Assembly (NCBI GenBank): GCA_016791145.1 | Contig: JAEUNJ010000036.1 | Location: forward strand, 1-43,681 | From: Rhodocyclaceae bacterium | GTDB taxonomy: Bacteria; Pseudomonadota; Gammaproteobacteria; Burkholderiales; Rhodocyclaceae | Reading direction: 5' to 3' | DNA length: 43,681 nucleotides | In this document: in pieces, positions 1 to 12,771 of the stretch | How the letters are laid out: each line of letters starts with the position of its first letter | Position numbering within the stretch: the stretch's first letter is position 1 | The notes under the pieces: model-generated | What the model was told of the DNA's origin: nothing | The model's database searches: none | Seen by the model: only the letters and a program-made list of their open reading frames with translations | Position numbers and translations under genes: made by a program

Positions 1-287
1 CTTCCAGACCGGCCCGCCATGGACTTCCATGCCATCGGCGGCGCATTCCCCCATCACCTTGATCATCAATTGGGCGAGGCCGAAGAGTTCGAGCTTGGCG
101 AGGGACCTCGGGTCGGACTCCGGATCGCACCCCGCCTGCCCGTCGGCCAGGCGGCAATCCAGGGCGTCCCGGGCGAGCAGCCGGATCGCGGCTTCGTCGT
201 TCCAGTCCAATCCCAGGACGAGGCCGCGACGGATGATCTCCCGCTCCAGGTCCGCCACCTCTCGCGAATAGTTCTCGAATCCCGCCA

Positions 288-288
<1 letters not shown>
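1..288 (-). CDS. Partial hypothetical protein downstream of uvrA (3' end outside window)
   Basis: An open frame of 96 codons starts with ATG at 288 on the minus strand and runs off the window edge without a stop. Its ATG shares one base with the uvrA stop codon (TGATG), which suggests it is the next gene of the same operon. The protein starts MAGFENYSREVADLEREII, is acidic and mainly helical, and contains several Cys residues and the phrase MEVHGGPVWK at the visible end. I do not recognise a characterised family and assign no function. The codon pattern (G/C at third positions, no stops) supports a real gene; the frame on the opposite strand over the same bases looks like its shadow. Confidence 0.6.
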
Positions 289-3155
<2,867 letters not shown>

Positions 3156-3237
3156 GGGGCTGGAGAATGCGGGCGGGAGAGGCCGGAAGGGCGACCTGCT
3201 AATATACGCCGTTCCCCAGCAGCAAGCCAATGCCACC

Positions 3238-4602
3238 ATGCATTCCCCGACGGCCGACGCCATGAGCGGCGACGAAAAGCGCGCCGGCGCGTCCCTGGCC
3301 TCCATCTTCGCCCTGCGGATGCTGGGCTTGTTCCTGATCCTGCCGGTCTTCGCCGAGCATGCCAGGCACATTCCCGGCGGCGACAACCTGACCCTCGTCG
3401 GCATCGCCCTGGGCGCCTACGGACTGACCCAGGCGATCTTCCAGATTCCCTTCGGAATGGCCTCGGACGCCTTCGGCCGCAAGCCCGTCATAATCTTCGG
3501 GCTGCTCCTGTTCGCGGCCGGCAGCGCCCTGGCGGCCTGGGCTCCGGACATCTGGTGGAGCATCGCCGGGCGCATCGTCCAGGGTGCCGGTGCCATCTCG
3601 GCGGCGGTCACCGCCCTGGCCGCGGACCTGACCCGCGAACAGCACCGCACCAAGGTCATGGCCATGATCGGCTCCAGCATCGGCATCGTCTTCGCCCTGT
3701 CCCTGGTGGCGGCCCCCGTCCTCTACGCGGCCATCGGCATGGCCGGCATCTTCTGGATGACGGCGGGCCTGGCCGTTGCCGCCATCGGCCTGGTCACCCA
3801 TGTGGTGCCCGTCCCGCCGCCGCCCCTCCCCGGCCCGCCGGTGCCCTTCCGCGAAGTCCTGTTCGACCGCGAACTGCTGCGCCTGAACTTCGGCATCTTC
3901 ACGCTGCACATGGTGCAGATGGCCATGTTCGTCGTCGTGCCCGGACTGCTGGTGGCGGCCGGCGACCTGCCGGTGGCATCGCACTGGAAGGTGTACCTGC
4001 CCGTCGTCCTGGGATCCTTCGTCCTCATGGTGCCCGCCATCGTGGTGGCGGAGCGGCGACACAAGCTGAAGGCGGTATTCCTCACCGCGGTGGCCCTGCT
4101 GCTGGCGACCGAGTGCCTCTTCTGGGCGGGCTCGCGGCACTTCGCGGCGCTGGTGACCGGGTTGCTCCTCTTCTTCGTCGCCTTCAACGTGCTGGAGGCC
4201 AGCCTGCCCTCCCTGATCTCCCGGGTGGCGCCATCCCGCGCCAAGGGCGCAGCCCTCGGCGTCTACAACACCACCCAGGCCTTCGGCCTGTTCCTGGGCG
4301 GCGCCCTGGGCGGGTTCCTGGGCCGGCACCTGGGCCCCGAGGCGGTCTTCGCCGGTGCCGCCGGCATGGTCGCCCTCTGGGCCCTGGTGGCGGCCGGCAT
4401 GCGGTCCCCGCCCGTCATCGTGACCCGGGAGCTGATGATCCGCGAAGGCATCGCCACGGACGGGTTGCGGGCCGACCTGGCCGCCATGCCGGGCGTGCGT
4501 GAGGTGACCGTCGTGCCGGAGCGCGGCATGGCATACTTGCGGGTCAATCTGGAGCTCTGGGACGAGCGCCGCGCAAGGCAACTGACGGGAGGAGAAGCGT
4601 AA
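3238..4602 (+). CDS. MFS transporter with C-terminal ferredoxin-like domain (YajR-like)
   Basis: This is a 454-residue inner-membrane major facilitator superfamily protein. About twelve hydrophobic segments are visible, and the loop [14 protein letters not shown] after the second segment is the MFS motif A (GxxxDRxGRR-like). After the last membrane segment there is a soluble tail of about 60 residues (from roughly [12 protein letters not shown] to the end) with an alternating alpha/beta pattern. It resembles the YAM domain of E. coli YajR, which has the same total length. The substrate cannot be read from the sequence. The start is uncertain: ATG 3238 is used, with an alternative ATG at 3262; neither has a strong ribosome-binding site. 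The stop overlaps the ssb start by one base (TAATG), so the two are probably translated together. Confidence 0.88.
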   Translation: MHSPTADAMSGDEKRAGASLASIFALRMLGLFLILPVFAEHARHIPGGDNLTLVGIALGAYGLTQAIFQIPFGMASDAFGRKPVIIFGLLLFAAGSALAAWAPDIWWSIAGRIVQGAGAISAAVTALAADLTREQHRTKVMAMIGSSIGIVFALSLVAAPVLYAAIGMAGIFWMTAGLAVAAIGLVTHVVPVPPPPLPGPPVPFREVLFDRELLRLNFGIFTLHMVQMAMFVVVPGLLVAAGDLPVASHWKVYLPVVLGSFVLMVPAIVVAERRHKLKAVFLTAVALLLATECLFWAGSRHFAALVTGLLLFFVAFNVLEASLPSLISRVAPSRAKGAALGVYNTTQAFGLFLGGALGGFLGRHLGPEAVFAGAAGMVALWALVAAGMRSPPVIVTRELMIREGIATDGLRADLAAMPGVREVTVVPERGMAYLRVNLELWDERRARQLTGGEA

Positions 4603-5054
4603 TGGCATCGGTCAACAAGGTCATACTCATCGGCAACCTGGGGGCCGACCCTGAAACCCGCTACATGCCCAACGGCGACCAGGTCACCAACATCCGCCTG
4701 GCGACGACGGATACCTGGAAGGACAAGGGAAGCGGCGAGCAGAAGGAAGCCACCGAATGGCACCGGGTGGTGTTCTTCCGCCGGTTGGCCGAGATCGCCG
4801 GCCAGTACCTGAAGAAGGGATCCCAGGTCTATATCGAGGGGCGCCTGCGCACCCGCAAGTGGCAGGGCCAGGACGGCCAGGACCGCTACACCACGGAGAT
4901 CCATGCGGATGAGATGAAAATGCTCGGCAAGCGCGAGGGCATGGGCGACGCCCCGCGGGAGGGCGGCCGGCCCGAGCAACGCAAGCCCGCGGCTTCCGCG
5001 CCGCCGTCCGGCGGAAGCAATTTCAACGATTTCGAGGACGACATCCCGTTCTGA
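4602..5054 (+). CDS. ssb: Single-stranded DNA-binding protein
   Basis: SSB coats single-stranded DNA during replication, recombination and repair and recruits partner proteins through its C-terminal tip. The 150-residue product has the OB-fold in residues 1–110 ([19 protein letters not shown], then TEWHRVVFF and [11 protein letters not shown]), a short Pro/Gly-rich linker and the acidic tip ending DFEDDIPF that binds RecQ, PriA, DNA polymerase III chi and others. It is slightly shorter than the E. coli protein (178) because the linker is short. The start overlaps the stop of the MFS gene. The uvrA–MFS–ssb neighbourhood is common in betaproteobacteria. Confidence 0.97.
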   Translation: MASVNKVILIGNLGADPETRYMPNGDQVTNIRLATTDTWKDKGSGEQKEATEWHRVVFFRRLAEIAGQYLKKGSQVYIEGRLRTRKWQGQDGQDRYTTEIHADEMKMLGKREGMGDAPREGGRPEQRKPAASAPPSGGSNFNDFEDDIPF

Positions 5055-5095
5055 GTCCCCCTCCGGGGACTGCCCGCGCGGCTGACGCCGCGCGG
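5055..5095 (+). terminator. Two consecutive hairpins after ssb
   Basis: Immediately after the ssb stop codon a 6-bp stem (GTCCCC/GGGGAC, 5055–5070, loop CTCC) is followed by a perfect 9-bp stem (CCGCGCGGC/GCCGCGCGG, 5074–5095, loop TGAC). No T-run follows, so this would be a weak or factor-assisted terminator, or simply an mRNA 3'-end stabiliser. Confidence 0.4.
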
Positions 5096-5115
5096 CACGG
5101 GCATCTGGGAACACG

Positions 5116-6447
5116 GTGGTGAAGCGTCTGAAACTGCGCCGGCTGCGGGAGTATTCGCCGAAGGATCTCCTGGCGGTCGCGATCCCCCTGCTGATCCTGC
5201 TGGCGGCCGGCTTCTGGCTCGCCTCCCGCTTCATCAAGCCGGCACCTCCCGACTACATGGTCCTGAGTTCGGGCGGCGAGGGGGGTGCCTATCAGCGGTT
5301 CGCCGCCTCCTACAAGGATGTCCTGGCCCGCTATGGCGTCCGGGTGGTGGAGAAGCCCTCCGGAGGCGCCCAGGACAACCTGAAACGCCTTCGGGATTCG
5401 GGTTTCGAGGTGGACGCGGCCTTCCTGCAGGGCGGCATTGCGACCCCCACCGAGGAGGATGCCCTGTTCTCCCTCGGAGCCTTCTATTACGAGCCCCTGT
5501 GGGTCTTCGTCCGCGGCGACTGGCAACGGGGCCCCGATCCCGACCGGCTGATCCGGCTGCGCGGCAAGCGCATCGCCATCGGCGGGGCCGGCAGCGGAAC
5601 CCATCACCTGGCGAAGGAACTCCTCGAAGCCAACGGCATCGATGCGGGCAACTCCAGGTTGATCGAAACGGGTGGCGTCGGCCTTGCCGACGCCTTCCAG
5701 AAAGGCGAGATCGATGCGGCCCTGGTGGTCGGGCCGACCCAGTCCGCCACGGTCTGGACGCTCCTCTACACCCCCGGTGTCCGGCTCATGAGCCTCGGCG
5801 ATGCGGATGCCTACGCCAGGCGCCTGCCCTACCTGTCCCGCCTGGTCCTGCCCCGCGGCACCGTGGACCTGACGGCGGACATTCCCCCGCGTGACCTGGA
5901 GATGGTTGCCGCCGTCGCCACCGTGGCAATCCGCGAGGACACCCACCCCGCCCTGGTGGATCTGCTGATGATCGCGGCCGCCGAGGTCCATGGCGGGCAT
6001 GGCGTGTTCCAGAGGCCCGGCGAATTCCCCCGCGCCCAGGCCGTCGATTTCCCGCTGTCCAAGGAGGCGGATCGCTTCTATAAGTCGGGCCGGCCCTTCC
6101 TGCAGCGCTTCCTGCCCTTCTGGGCGGCGACCCTCGTGGATCGCCTCGTGGTCATGCTGATCCCCATCGTCGCGCTGCTGATTCCGGTGATGAAGGTGGC
6201 GCCGGCCCTCTACACCTGGCGGGTGCGCTCGCGGATTTACCGGCGTTACGGCGAACTCAAGTTCCTGGAAGCCGAACTGGAGGCCGATCCCGGCCGGCAC
6301 GGGCGCGAGGAATGGCTGAAACGGCTCGAAGCCATCGAGGCGGACGCCAACCGCCTGCCGACGCCGCTGGCCTTCGCCGACATGCTCTACACGCTGCGCG
6401 GGCACATCGCCCTGGTCCGCGAGGCGGTCCTGAAGCGGACGAATTGA
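5116..6447 (+). CDS. TAXI-family TRAP-type substrate-binding protein anchored by two membrane helices
   Basis: The 443-residue protein has an N-terminal membrane helix (about residues 16–38), a periplasmic domain with the TAXI-type opening (MVLSSGGEGGAYQRFA, then a GVRV..KPSGGAQDNL segment and IAIGGAGSGTHH near 155), a second membrane region (about 335–368) and a charged helical tail of about 75 residues that would be cytoplasmic. TAXI proteins normally deliver organic acids or amino acids to a TRAP membrane unit, but no TRAP permease gene lies nearby. The two-helix architecture suggests a stand-alone sensor-like or scaffold role rather than a free binding protein; this is inference. Starts GTG 5116 and GTG 5119 are both possible (GGGA at 5107–5110). 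Converges on rfaE2. Confidence 0.8.
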   Translation: MVKRLKLRRLREYSPKDLLAVAIPLLILLAAGFWLASRFIKPAPPDYMVLSSGGEGGAYQRFAASYKDVLARYGVRVVEKPSGGAQDNLKRLRDSGFEVDAAFLQGGIATPTEEDALFSLGAFYYEPLWVFVRGDWQRGPDPDRLIRLRGKRIAIGGAGSGTHHLAKELLEANGIDAGNSRLIETGGVGLADAFQKGEIDAALVVGPTQSATVWTLLYTPGVRLMSLGDADAYARRLPYLSRLVLPRGTVDLTADIPPRDLEMVAAVATVAIREDTHPALVDLLMIAAAEVHGGHGVFQRPGEFPRAQAVDFPLSKEADRFYKSGRPFLQRFLPFWAATLVDRLVVMLIPIVALLIPVMKVAPALYTWRVRSRIYRRYGELKFLEAELEADPGRHGREEWLKRLEAIEADANRLPTPLAFADMLYTLRGHIALVREAVLKRTN

Positions 6448-6472
6448 GGGCTTGAGGGGCCGGGGGCGCCGT

Positions 6473-6491
6473 CCGGGTTCCCGCGAACCGG
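6473..6491. terminator. Possible bidirectional hairpin between convergent genes
   Basis: CCGG(G)TTC pairs with GAACCGG (6473–6480 with 6485–6491, one bulged G) in the 56-bp gap between the convergent TAXI and rfaE2 genes. There is no T-run on either side, so only position and pairing support it. Confidence 0.3.
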
Positions 6492-6503
6492 AGCGACGCT
6501 GCT

Positions 6504-7027
6504 CTAGAGCCGGCGGATCTTCTCCACCAGGGCGGTGGTCGAGCGTTCGTGGGCGAAGGGTATGGAATGGACCCGGCCGCCCCAGCCGAGCACCTCGGCC
6601 GCCCCGACGATGCTTTGGGCCGGCCAGTCGCCGCCCTTGACCAGCACGTCGGGCCGCACTTGTCGGATGCGTTCCAGCGGCGTGTCCTCCTCGAACCAGG
6701 TGACCAGCGACGCGCATTCCAGCGCCGCCAGCACGGCCATCCGGTCCGCCAGGGAGTTGAGCGGACGGTCCTCCCCCTTGCCCAGGCGACGCACGGATTC
6801 GTCCGAGTTCACCGCCACCAGCAGGGCGGCGCCCAGGGACCGGGCCTGGGCCAGGTAGGTCACGTGGCCCCGATGCAGGATGTCGAAGCAGCCATTGGTG
6901 AAGACCAGCGGCCTGGGCAACGACGCCAGGCGCCGCTCCAACTCCGCGGGCGGACAGACCTTGGCCTCGAAGGCGGGAGCGGGATAGGGGGCGGACATGC
7001 CTGGATCGCCGGACCCGGGCGGCCGGG

Positions 7028-7031
<4 letters not shown>
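6504..7031 (-). CDS. rfaE2: D-glycero-beta-D-manno-heptose 1-phosphate adenylyltransferase
   Basis: This is the stand-alone adenylyltransferase half of HldE, which converts heptose 1-phosphate plus ATP to ADP-heptose for the lipopolysaccharide inner core. The nucleotidyltransferase signature [17 protein letters not shown] (with the HxGH motif) sits near residue 45, and the conserved VKGGDW follows later. Start choice: ATG 7031 overlaps the dolP stop as ATGA, and is used here (175 residues). ATG 6998 (164 residues) fits the usual family length of about 160 and is a real alternative. The sugar kinase half (rfaE1) is not in the window. The nearby SIS isomerase gene suggests that part of heptose synthesis is encoded together here. 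Confidence 0.92.
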
Positions 7032-8295
<1,264 letters not shown>

Positions 8296-8373
8296 CTAGC
8301 AGCCGCCCGGAAGGCCCCCATTTCGCGAACAGGGCCCCGGGACCCGGCCTGTTCCCGGGGAACCCGGGACCGG

Positions 8374-8754
8374 TCAGAGCCCCACCCAGACCTCCACGCG
8401 CACCCGCCGCCAGGGGTTGCGGTGGCGGACGAGCGCGCCGATGCGGCCCTCGACCCGGGCGCCCCGGTCCATCTCCGCCGCCACCGGCCCGTTCTCCGCC
8501 CGCGGCAGGTAGCCCAGCTTCTCCCCCTGCCATTCGACCCGCACCGCCCTGGCGTCGTGGGGATTGTCCGGTTCCCGCACCAGCCGCAAGGGGTCGCCGA
8601 CCCGCATTTCTTCCCAGCGGGCGCCGCCGGCATGGAACTGGAAGCCGGCCAGGGGGGAGTCCTGGACCAGGACGCGCACCGCCTGGGCCGCCGCCTGGGG
8701 CAGCCAGAAGGCCAGCATTGCCGCCGCGAGCACCTCAATCGGCCGCGAACGCAT
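8374..8754 (-). CDS. Predicted exported stand-alone HIRAN-domain protein
   Basis: A 126-residue protein. The N-terminus ([20 protein letters not shown] followed by AAAQA) looks like a cleavable signal peptide. The rest matches a HIRAN domain: [19 protein letters not shown], a central [24 protein letters not shown], and [26 protein letters not shown] domains are best known as DNA-end binding modules fused to SNF2 helicases; small stand-alone versions also occur in bacteria, where their function is unclear. A signal peptide would place this one in the periplasm, which is hard to reconcile with DNA binding. The start at 8754 overlaps yraN by 20 bp; ATG 8718 is an alternative that shortens the signal sequence. 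Confidence 0.8.
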   Translation of the reverse strand: MRSRPIEVLAAAMLAFWLPQAAAQAVRVLVQDSPLAGFQFHAGGARWEEMRVGDPLRLVREPDNPHDARAVRVEWQGEKLGYLPRAENGPVAAEMDRGARVEGRIGALVRHRNPWRRVRVEVWVGL

Positions 8755-9136
8755 CCCGCAGCCACTCCAGCCTGCCACCGTCCAGGCACACGCAATCGAA
8801 GCGGCAGGGGCGGCGCGCCTCGGCCGGATGGGCGGCCAGCCAGTGGCGGGCCGCCAGCACCACCCGCGCCTGCTTGCGGGCGGTGATGCTCGCCGCCGCG
8901 CCGCCGTAGCCTGCCTGGCTCCGGGAACGGACCTCCACGAAGACGATGGCATCGCCGTCCCGGCAGATCAGGTCGATCTCCCCGCCCCGGACCCGGAAGT
9001 TGCGGGCCGCGACGCGCAGCCCGCGGCCTTCCAGGTAACGCGCCGCCGCATCCTCGGCCAGGGCGCCGGCGGCCTGGCGCCCGCCGGCGGAAGGCGCTTG
9101 CCCCGGGGCGGACGGACTGGAAGAATGGGATGCCAT
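8735..9136 (-). CDS. yraN: UPF0102 family protein YraN (nuclease-fold)
   Basis: The 133-residue product matches YraN in length and motifs: [20 protein letters not shown], then [21 protein letters not shown], in which the GEIDL and FVEVR pieces supply the Asp and Glu of a Holliday-junction-resolvase-like (PD-(D/E)XK) fold, and [10 protein letters not shown] followed by CRFDCV. A biochemical role is not established for the family. Its start codon (9136–9134) shares two bases with the rsmI start codon on the other strand. The linkage rsmI / yraN / SIS / dolP is the same as in enterobacteria apart from the missing lpoA and the added HIRAN gene. Confidence 0.9.
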   Translation of the reverse strand: MASHSSSPSAPGQAPSAGGRQAAGALAEDAAARYLEGRGLRVAARNFRVRGGEIDLICRDGDAIVFVEVRSRSQAGYGGAAASITARKQARVVLAARHWLAAHPAEARRPCRFDCVCLDGGRLEWLRDAFAAD

Positions 9137-10010
9137 GGAAACCCCGGAGAACGAATTGACACCGGCATTGTATGTGGTCGCCACCCCGATCGGGAACCGC
9201 GAGGACGTCACCCAGCGGGCCATCGCCGTGCTGCGGGCGGCCTCCGCCGTCGCCTGCGAGGACACCCGGCATTCGCGGCCCTTCCTGGAGGGACTCGGCG
9301 TCGCCGTCCCCCTGATCCCGCTGCACGAGCACAACGAGCGCCGGGCGGTGGACCGGGTGATCGCGCTGATCGGCGAAGGGAAGTCCGTTGCCCTGGTGTC
9401 GGATGCGGGAACTCCCGGCATCTCGGATCCCGGGGGCCGGGCGGTGGCCGCGGTGCGGGCCGCCGGAATCCCCGTCATACCCATCCCCGGTCCCAGCGCC
9501 CTGTCGGCGGCCCTCTCCGTGGCCGGGCTTGCCGACGGTCCGGTGCTGTTCGCCGGTTTCCTGCCGGCGCGGCCCGGGGCGCGGCAGGCGGAAATCCGGC
9601 GCCTCGCGGCGGTGCCGGCTGCCCTCGTCTTCTACGAGGCGCCGCATCGCATCGAGGAAGCGGTCGCCGACCTGATCGCCCTCCTGGAGCCCGATCGCAC
9701 CCTCCTCGTGGCGCGGGAACTCACCAAGGTGTTCGAGGAGATTGCCAGCATGCCGCTGCCGGCCGGCGCCGCCTGGCTGGCCGCCGACGCCAACCGGCGC
9801 CGCGGCGAGTTCGTGCTGGTCGTATCGGCGCCGCCGCCACGGACGGGCCTCGACGCCGAGGCGGAAAGGGTGCTGCGGCTCCTGCTGGCGGAACTGCCGG
9901 TGAAGACTGCCGCCAGGCTTGCCGCCGAACTGACCGGGCGCCCCAGGAACGAGTTCTACGCCCGGGCGCTGGCGCTGAAGGCGGACGGCGACGGGCCCGA
10001 TCGGCGATAA
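9135..10010 (+). CDS. rsmI: 16S rRNA (cytidine(1402)-2'-O)-methyltransferase
   Basis: RsmI transfers a methyl group from SAM to the ribose of C1402 in the decoding centre of 16S rRNA; RsmH, also in this window, modifies the base of the same nucleotide. The 291-residue protein shows the tetrapyrrole-methylase fold: [17 protein letters not shown] at the N-terminus, CEDTRHS near residue 42, [13 protein letters not shown] near 92, [15 protein letters not shown] near 120, and FYEAPHRI near 172. ATG 9135 is used. A TTG at 9156 has a better-spaced GGAG (9146–9149) and would begin [14 protein letters not shown], so the true start may be there; that choice would remove the start-codon overlap with yraN. 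Confidence 0.95.
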   Translation: METPENELTPALYVVATPIGNREDVTQRAIAVLRAASAVACEDTRHSRPFLEGLGVAVPLIPLHEHNERRAVDRVIALIGEGKSVALVSDAGTPGISDPGGRAVAAVRAAGIPVIPIPGPSALSAALSVAGLADGPVLFAGFLPARPGARQAEIRRLAAVPAALVFYEAPHRIEEAVADLIALLEPDRTLLVARELTKVFEEIASMPLPAGAAWLAADANRRRGEFVLVVSAPPPRTGLDAEAERVLRLLLAELPVKTAARLAAELTGRPRNEFYARALALKADGDGPDRR

Positions 10011-10018
10011 TTGCGCCC

Positions 10019-11053
10019 ATGCGCGCCCTCACCATCACCCGACCGGACGACTGGCACCTGCACCTGCGCGACGGCGCGGCCCTGGCCGCCGTGCTGCCGG
10101 ACACGGCACGCCGGTTCGGCCGGGCCATCGTCATGCCGAACCTGCGTCCGCCGGTGACCACGGTGGCGGCCGCCGCCGCCTACCGGCAGCGCATCCTCGC
10201 CGCCCGGCCGGCGGATTCCCGGTTCGAGCCGCTGATGACGCTCTACCTGACCGACAACCTGCCGGCGGAGGAGATCGACGCCGCCCGGGACAGCGGCATC
10301 GTCCACGCGGTGAAGCTCTATCCCGCCGGCGCGACCACCAATTCGGACGCCGGCGTGACCGACCTGCGCCGCTGCCGGGCCGTCCTCGGTCGGATGGAAG
10401 CCCTGGGCATGCCGCTGCTCGTCCATGGCGAGGTCACCGACCCGGAAGTGGACGTCTTCGATCGGGAGGCTGCATTCATCGAGCGCGTGCTGGTTCCCCT
10501 GTGCGCCGATTTCCCGGGCCTGCGGATCGTCCTGGAGCACATCACGACGGCCGACGGGGTGGATTTCGTGCGCGGGGCCGGGCCCGGTGTCGCCGGCACC
10601 CTCACCGCCCACCACCTGCTGATGAACCGCAATGCCATCTTCGCCGGCGGTGTCCGCCCGCATCATTACTGCCTTCCCGTGCTGAAGCGGGAGACCCACC
10701 GGAAGGCCCTGGTGGCGGCCGCCGTTTCCGGCAGCCCGAAGTTCTTCCTGGGCACCGATTCGGCGCCCCACGCCCGTTCGACCAAGGAAGCCGCCTGCGG
10801 CTGCGCCGGGTGCTACACCGCCCATGCGGGCATCGAGCTCTATGCCGAGGCCTTCGACGCCGCGGGAGCCCTGGATCGGCTGGAGGGCTTCGCCAGCCAT
10901 TTCGGGGCGGATTTCTATGGCCTGCCGCGCAACGGGGACCGGGTGACGCTGGTGCGCGAGCCGCTGGAGGTGCCGGCGCATCTGGATTTCCTCCCCGGCG
11001 ACCCCCTCGTGCCGTTGCGTGCCGGGGAAACCGTCGCCTGGCGGCTTGCCTGA
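10019..11053 (+). CDS. pyrC: Dihydroorotase (E. coli type)
   Basis: PyrC closes carbamoyl-aspartate to dihydroorotate in de novo pyrimidine synthesis. The 344-residue product has the metal-binding DWHLHLRDG at residues 11–19, the carboxylated lysine region [14 protein letters not shown] near 100, LVHGEVTD near 139, VLEHITT near 177 and [13 protein letters not shown] near 246, all as in the homodimeric E. coli-type (type II) enzyme of 348 residues. It begins 8 bp after rsmI, probably in the same transcript. Confidence 0.97.
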   Translation: MRALTITRPDDWHLHLRDGAALAAVLPDTARRFGRAIVMPNLRPPVTTVAAAAAYRQRILAARPADSRFEPLMTLYLTDNLPAEEIDAARDSGIVHAVKLYPAGATTNSDAGVTDLRRCRAVLGRMEALGMPLLVHGEVTDPEVDVFDREAAFIERVLVPLCADFPGLRIVLEHITTADGVDFVRGAGPGVAGTLTAHHLLMNRNAIFAGGVRPHHYCLPVLKRETHRKALVAAAVSGSPKFFLGTDSAPHARSTKEAACGCAGCYTAHAGIELYAEAFDAAGALDRLEGFASHFGADFYGLPRNGDRVTLVREPLEVPAHLDFLPGDPLVPLRAGETVAWRLA

Positions 11054-11062
11054 GGGCGACCG

Positions 11063-11515
11063 ATGCGACCGTCGCCCGCGATCATCGTCCTGGCCGGCGC
11101 CCTCCTGCTGGAAGGGTGCTCCAGCGAGTCTGCCTTCATGCCCGTCACCGGCAGCGACCACGGCATCACCCTGGTGCGGACCAGGAACTACCCCTGGAGC
11201 GATGGCTGGGAACTGGACCTGGTCACCACCCGCATGCCGGAATGCCAGCGGCGCCATCACCTGAAGCCGGCCGGCGAGGGCGCCTTCAAGGTCGAGGTCT
11301 ACGATTCGGGGACCGGCGCCTACATCCTGCGCCAGGGCAAGCGCTGGTACGTCACCGAGACCAAGGGCTGCCAGCTCCAGCAGTTCAAGGAAGCGCCGCC
11401 CGAACCCGGAACCCTGCTCGGCGCCTTCCGCGTCAAGGGGGGCGAACTGCGCTTCATCGGCGCCGAGGCCCGGGAGAAGGGCGGGGACGAGGAGGGTGGC
11501 GGCAAGGGCGGCTGA
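11063..11515 (+). CDS. Putative lipoprotein of unknown function
   Basis: A 150-residue product with a signal peptide (MRPSPAIIVLAGALLLEGC) ending in the lipobox LEGC; Ser at +2 after the Cys favours outer-membrane sorting. The mature part contains the phrase RTRNYPWSDGWELDLVTTR, two further Cys residues (PEC, KGC) that could form a disulfide, and a Gly/Lys/Glu-rich tail (EKGGDEEGGGKGG). I do not recognise a named family. It starts 9 bp after pyrC. Confidence 0.75.
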   Translation: MRPSPAIIVLAGALLLEGCSSESAFMPVTGSDHGITLVRTRNYPWSDGWELDLVTTRMPECQRRHHLKPAGEGAFKVEVYDSGTGAYILRQGKRWYVTETKGCQLQQFKEAPPEPGTLLGAFRVKGGELRFIGAEAREKGGDEEGGGKGG

Positions 11516-11540
11516 GCGGGATGCCGGCCCCCGGATTACC

Positions 11541-12329
11541 ATGGCCGAGCTTCCCCTTCCCTGCTTCCCGCCCATGCCGGACGCCGGCCTGCTGCGGGAC
11601 CCGGAAATCCCCGTCGGGCTGCTGAACCGCCTGGCGGAAGCCCGCGGCCTGGTGACGGGCGGCGGGCGGCCGCTGCGTTTCGTGGATGCCGCGGGCGCCG
11701 GCGGCGCCGGATACGAGCAGCGCGCCTTCCTGCACGGCGAGGTGGAGACCCGGCCCGCGAACCGGCACGACGCCTGCAACGCCATCGCCTGGCTCGCGAT
11801 GCCGCTCACCAAGGCCGTCATCAACCGGCGCCACGCCCAGGCCATCCTCGCCGCCGAGGCCGCCGGACGCCCGGAAAGGGGCGTTCTCCGGGACGCCCTG
11901 ACCCAGCTCGACGAGTGCGGCGTCCTCGTTTGCCACGCGGATCCCCCCCTGTGGGAACTGGTCCGCCGCCACCGGTGGCGGGAGGTCTTCCACGACCGGC
12001 GTGCCGGGGTCCTTTCCGCCATGCGCTTCCTGGTCCTCGGCCATGCCAGCCTGGAAGCCCTGGAGCGGCCGTTCAGGGGGCTCTGCGGCAAGGCCGTCGC
12101 CATAGAGGTGTCCCATGATTGGATGCGCCGTTCGCCCCAGGCGCAATGGGAGGATGCCGACGCCCGCCTCGCGGCCTGGATCGCCGACGCGGCACTCCGG
12201 CCGGCGGACCTGCAACCCCTGCCCTTCCTGGGGATCCCCGGCCTGACTCCCGACAGCGAGCATGGCGATTATTACAATGACATCAGCCAGTTCCGGCCCC
12301 CGCGGCGGCCGGCGGGGCCCGTGGCGTAG
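11541..12329 (+). CDS. DUF3025 domain-containing protein
   Basis: A 262-residue protein. The central HGEVETRPANRHDACNAIAWLAMPLTKAVIN block (split here only by spacing) with the RxNRHDxxNAxxW pattern is the hallmark of DUF3025, a proteobacterial family of unknown function. DECGVLVCHADP and FLVLGHASLEAL follow in the usual order. ATG 11541 is chosen; an in-frame GTG at 11496 would overlap the lipoprotein gene by 20 bp. The stop codon TAG (12327–12329) lies within the presumed -10 box of rnpB. Confidence 0.8.
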   Translation: MAELPLPCFPPMPDAGLLRDPEIPVGLLNRLAEARGLVTGGGRPLRFVDAAGAGGAGYEQRAFLHGEVETRPANRHDACNAIAWLAMPLTKAVINRRHAQAILAAEAAGRPERGVLRDALTQLDECGVLVCHADPPLWELVRRHRWREVFHDRRAGVLSAMRFLVLGHASLEALERPFRGLCGKAVAIEVSHDWMRRSPQAQWEDADARLAAWIADAALRPADLQPLPFLGIPGLTPDSEHGDYYNDISQFRPPRRPAGPVA

Positions 12330-12332
12330 AAT
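12327..12332 (+). promoter_or_regulatory. Presumed -10 box of rnpB
   Basis: TAGAAT at 12327–12332 ends 6 bp before the 5' end of the P1 helix of RNase P RNA (12339), the correct distance for a -10 element. No -35 match is seen at 16–18 bp upstream, which is very GC-rich. Confidence 0.5.
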
Positions 12333-12338
12333 CCGCGC

Positions 12339-12771
12339 GGGAAGTCCGCCGGGCAGCCGCTGTGGGTGCGAACCCATGGAGGAAAGTCCGGGCCCCGCAG
12401 GGCAGGATGCCGGCTAACGGCCGGGCGCAGCAAGCGGAGGGCCGCCTGGTCCTCCGCCCAAGGCGACGGAAAGTGCAACAGAAAGCAAACCGCCCAAGTC
12501 CGCAAGGACCGGCAAGGGTGAAATGGTGCGGCCTCGACAGGGGCCGTCCGCCGGCTCCGGCCGGCGGAGGGTAAGAGCCCACCGCGTTTCCGGTAACGGG
12601 AACGGCATGGCAAACCCCATCCGGGGCAAGGCCAAATAGGGGAGCGATGGCGTGGCCCGCGCCGCTCCCGGGTAGGCTGCTAGAGCCCGTCGGCAACGGC
12701 GGGCCCAGAGGAATGGCTGCCGGATGGTCGCGAGGCCATCTCACAGAACCCGGCTTACAGGCGGACTTCCC
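12339..12771 (+). ncRNA. rnpB: RNase P RNA, bacterial class A
   Basis: The catalytic RNA of RNase P matures tRNA 5' ends. The ends are fixed by an 11-bp P1 helix: GGGAAGTCCGC (12339–12349) pairs with GCGGACTTCCC (12761–12771). Universally conserved blocks appear in order: GAGGAAAGTCCGGG (12379–12392, P4 5' strand), GCAACAGAAAGCAAACCGCC starting near 12475, AAGGGTGAAA near 12513, GTAAGAGCCCACCG near 12571, CAAGGCCAAATAGG near 12627, and ACAGAACCCGGCTTA (12743–12757, P4 3' strand). At 433 nt it is longer than the E. coli RNA (377). Confidence 0.96.

Noticed and set aside
3195..3215. Possible LexA box in the uvrA–MFS gap
   Set aside because: CTGCTAATATACGCCG lacks the ACAG half, so the match to CTGT-N8-ACAG is too poor.
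9956..12103. 715-codon minus-strand frame opposite pyrC and the DUF3025 gene
   Set aside because: Crosses several well-supported plus-strand genes and has no domain content.
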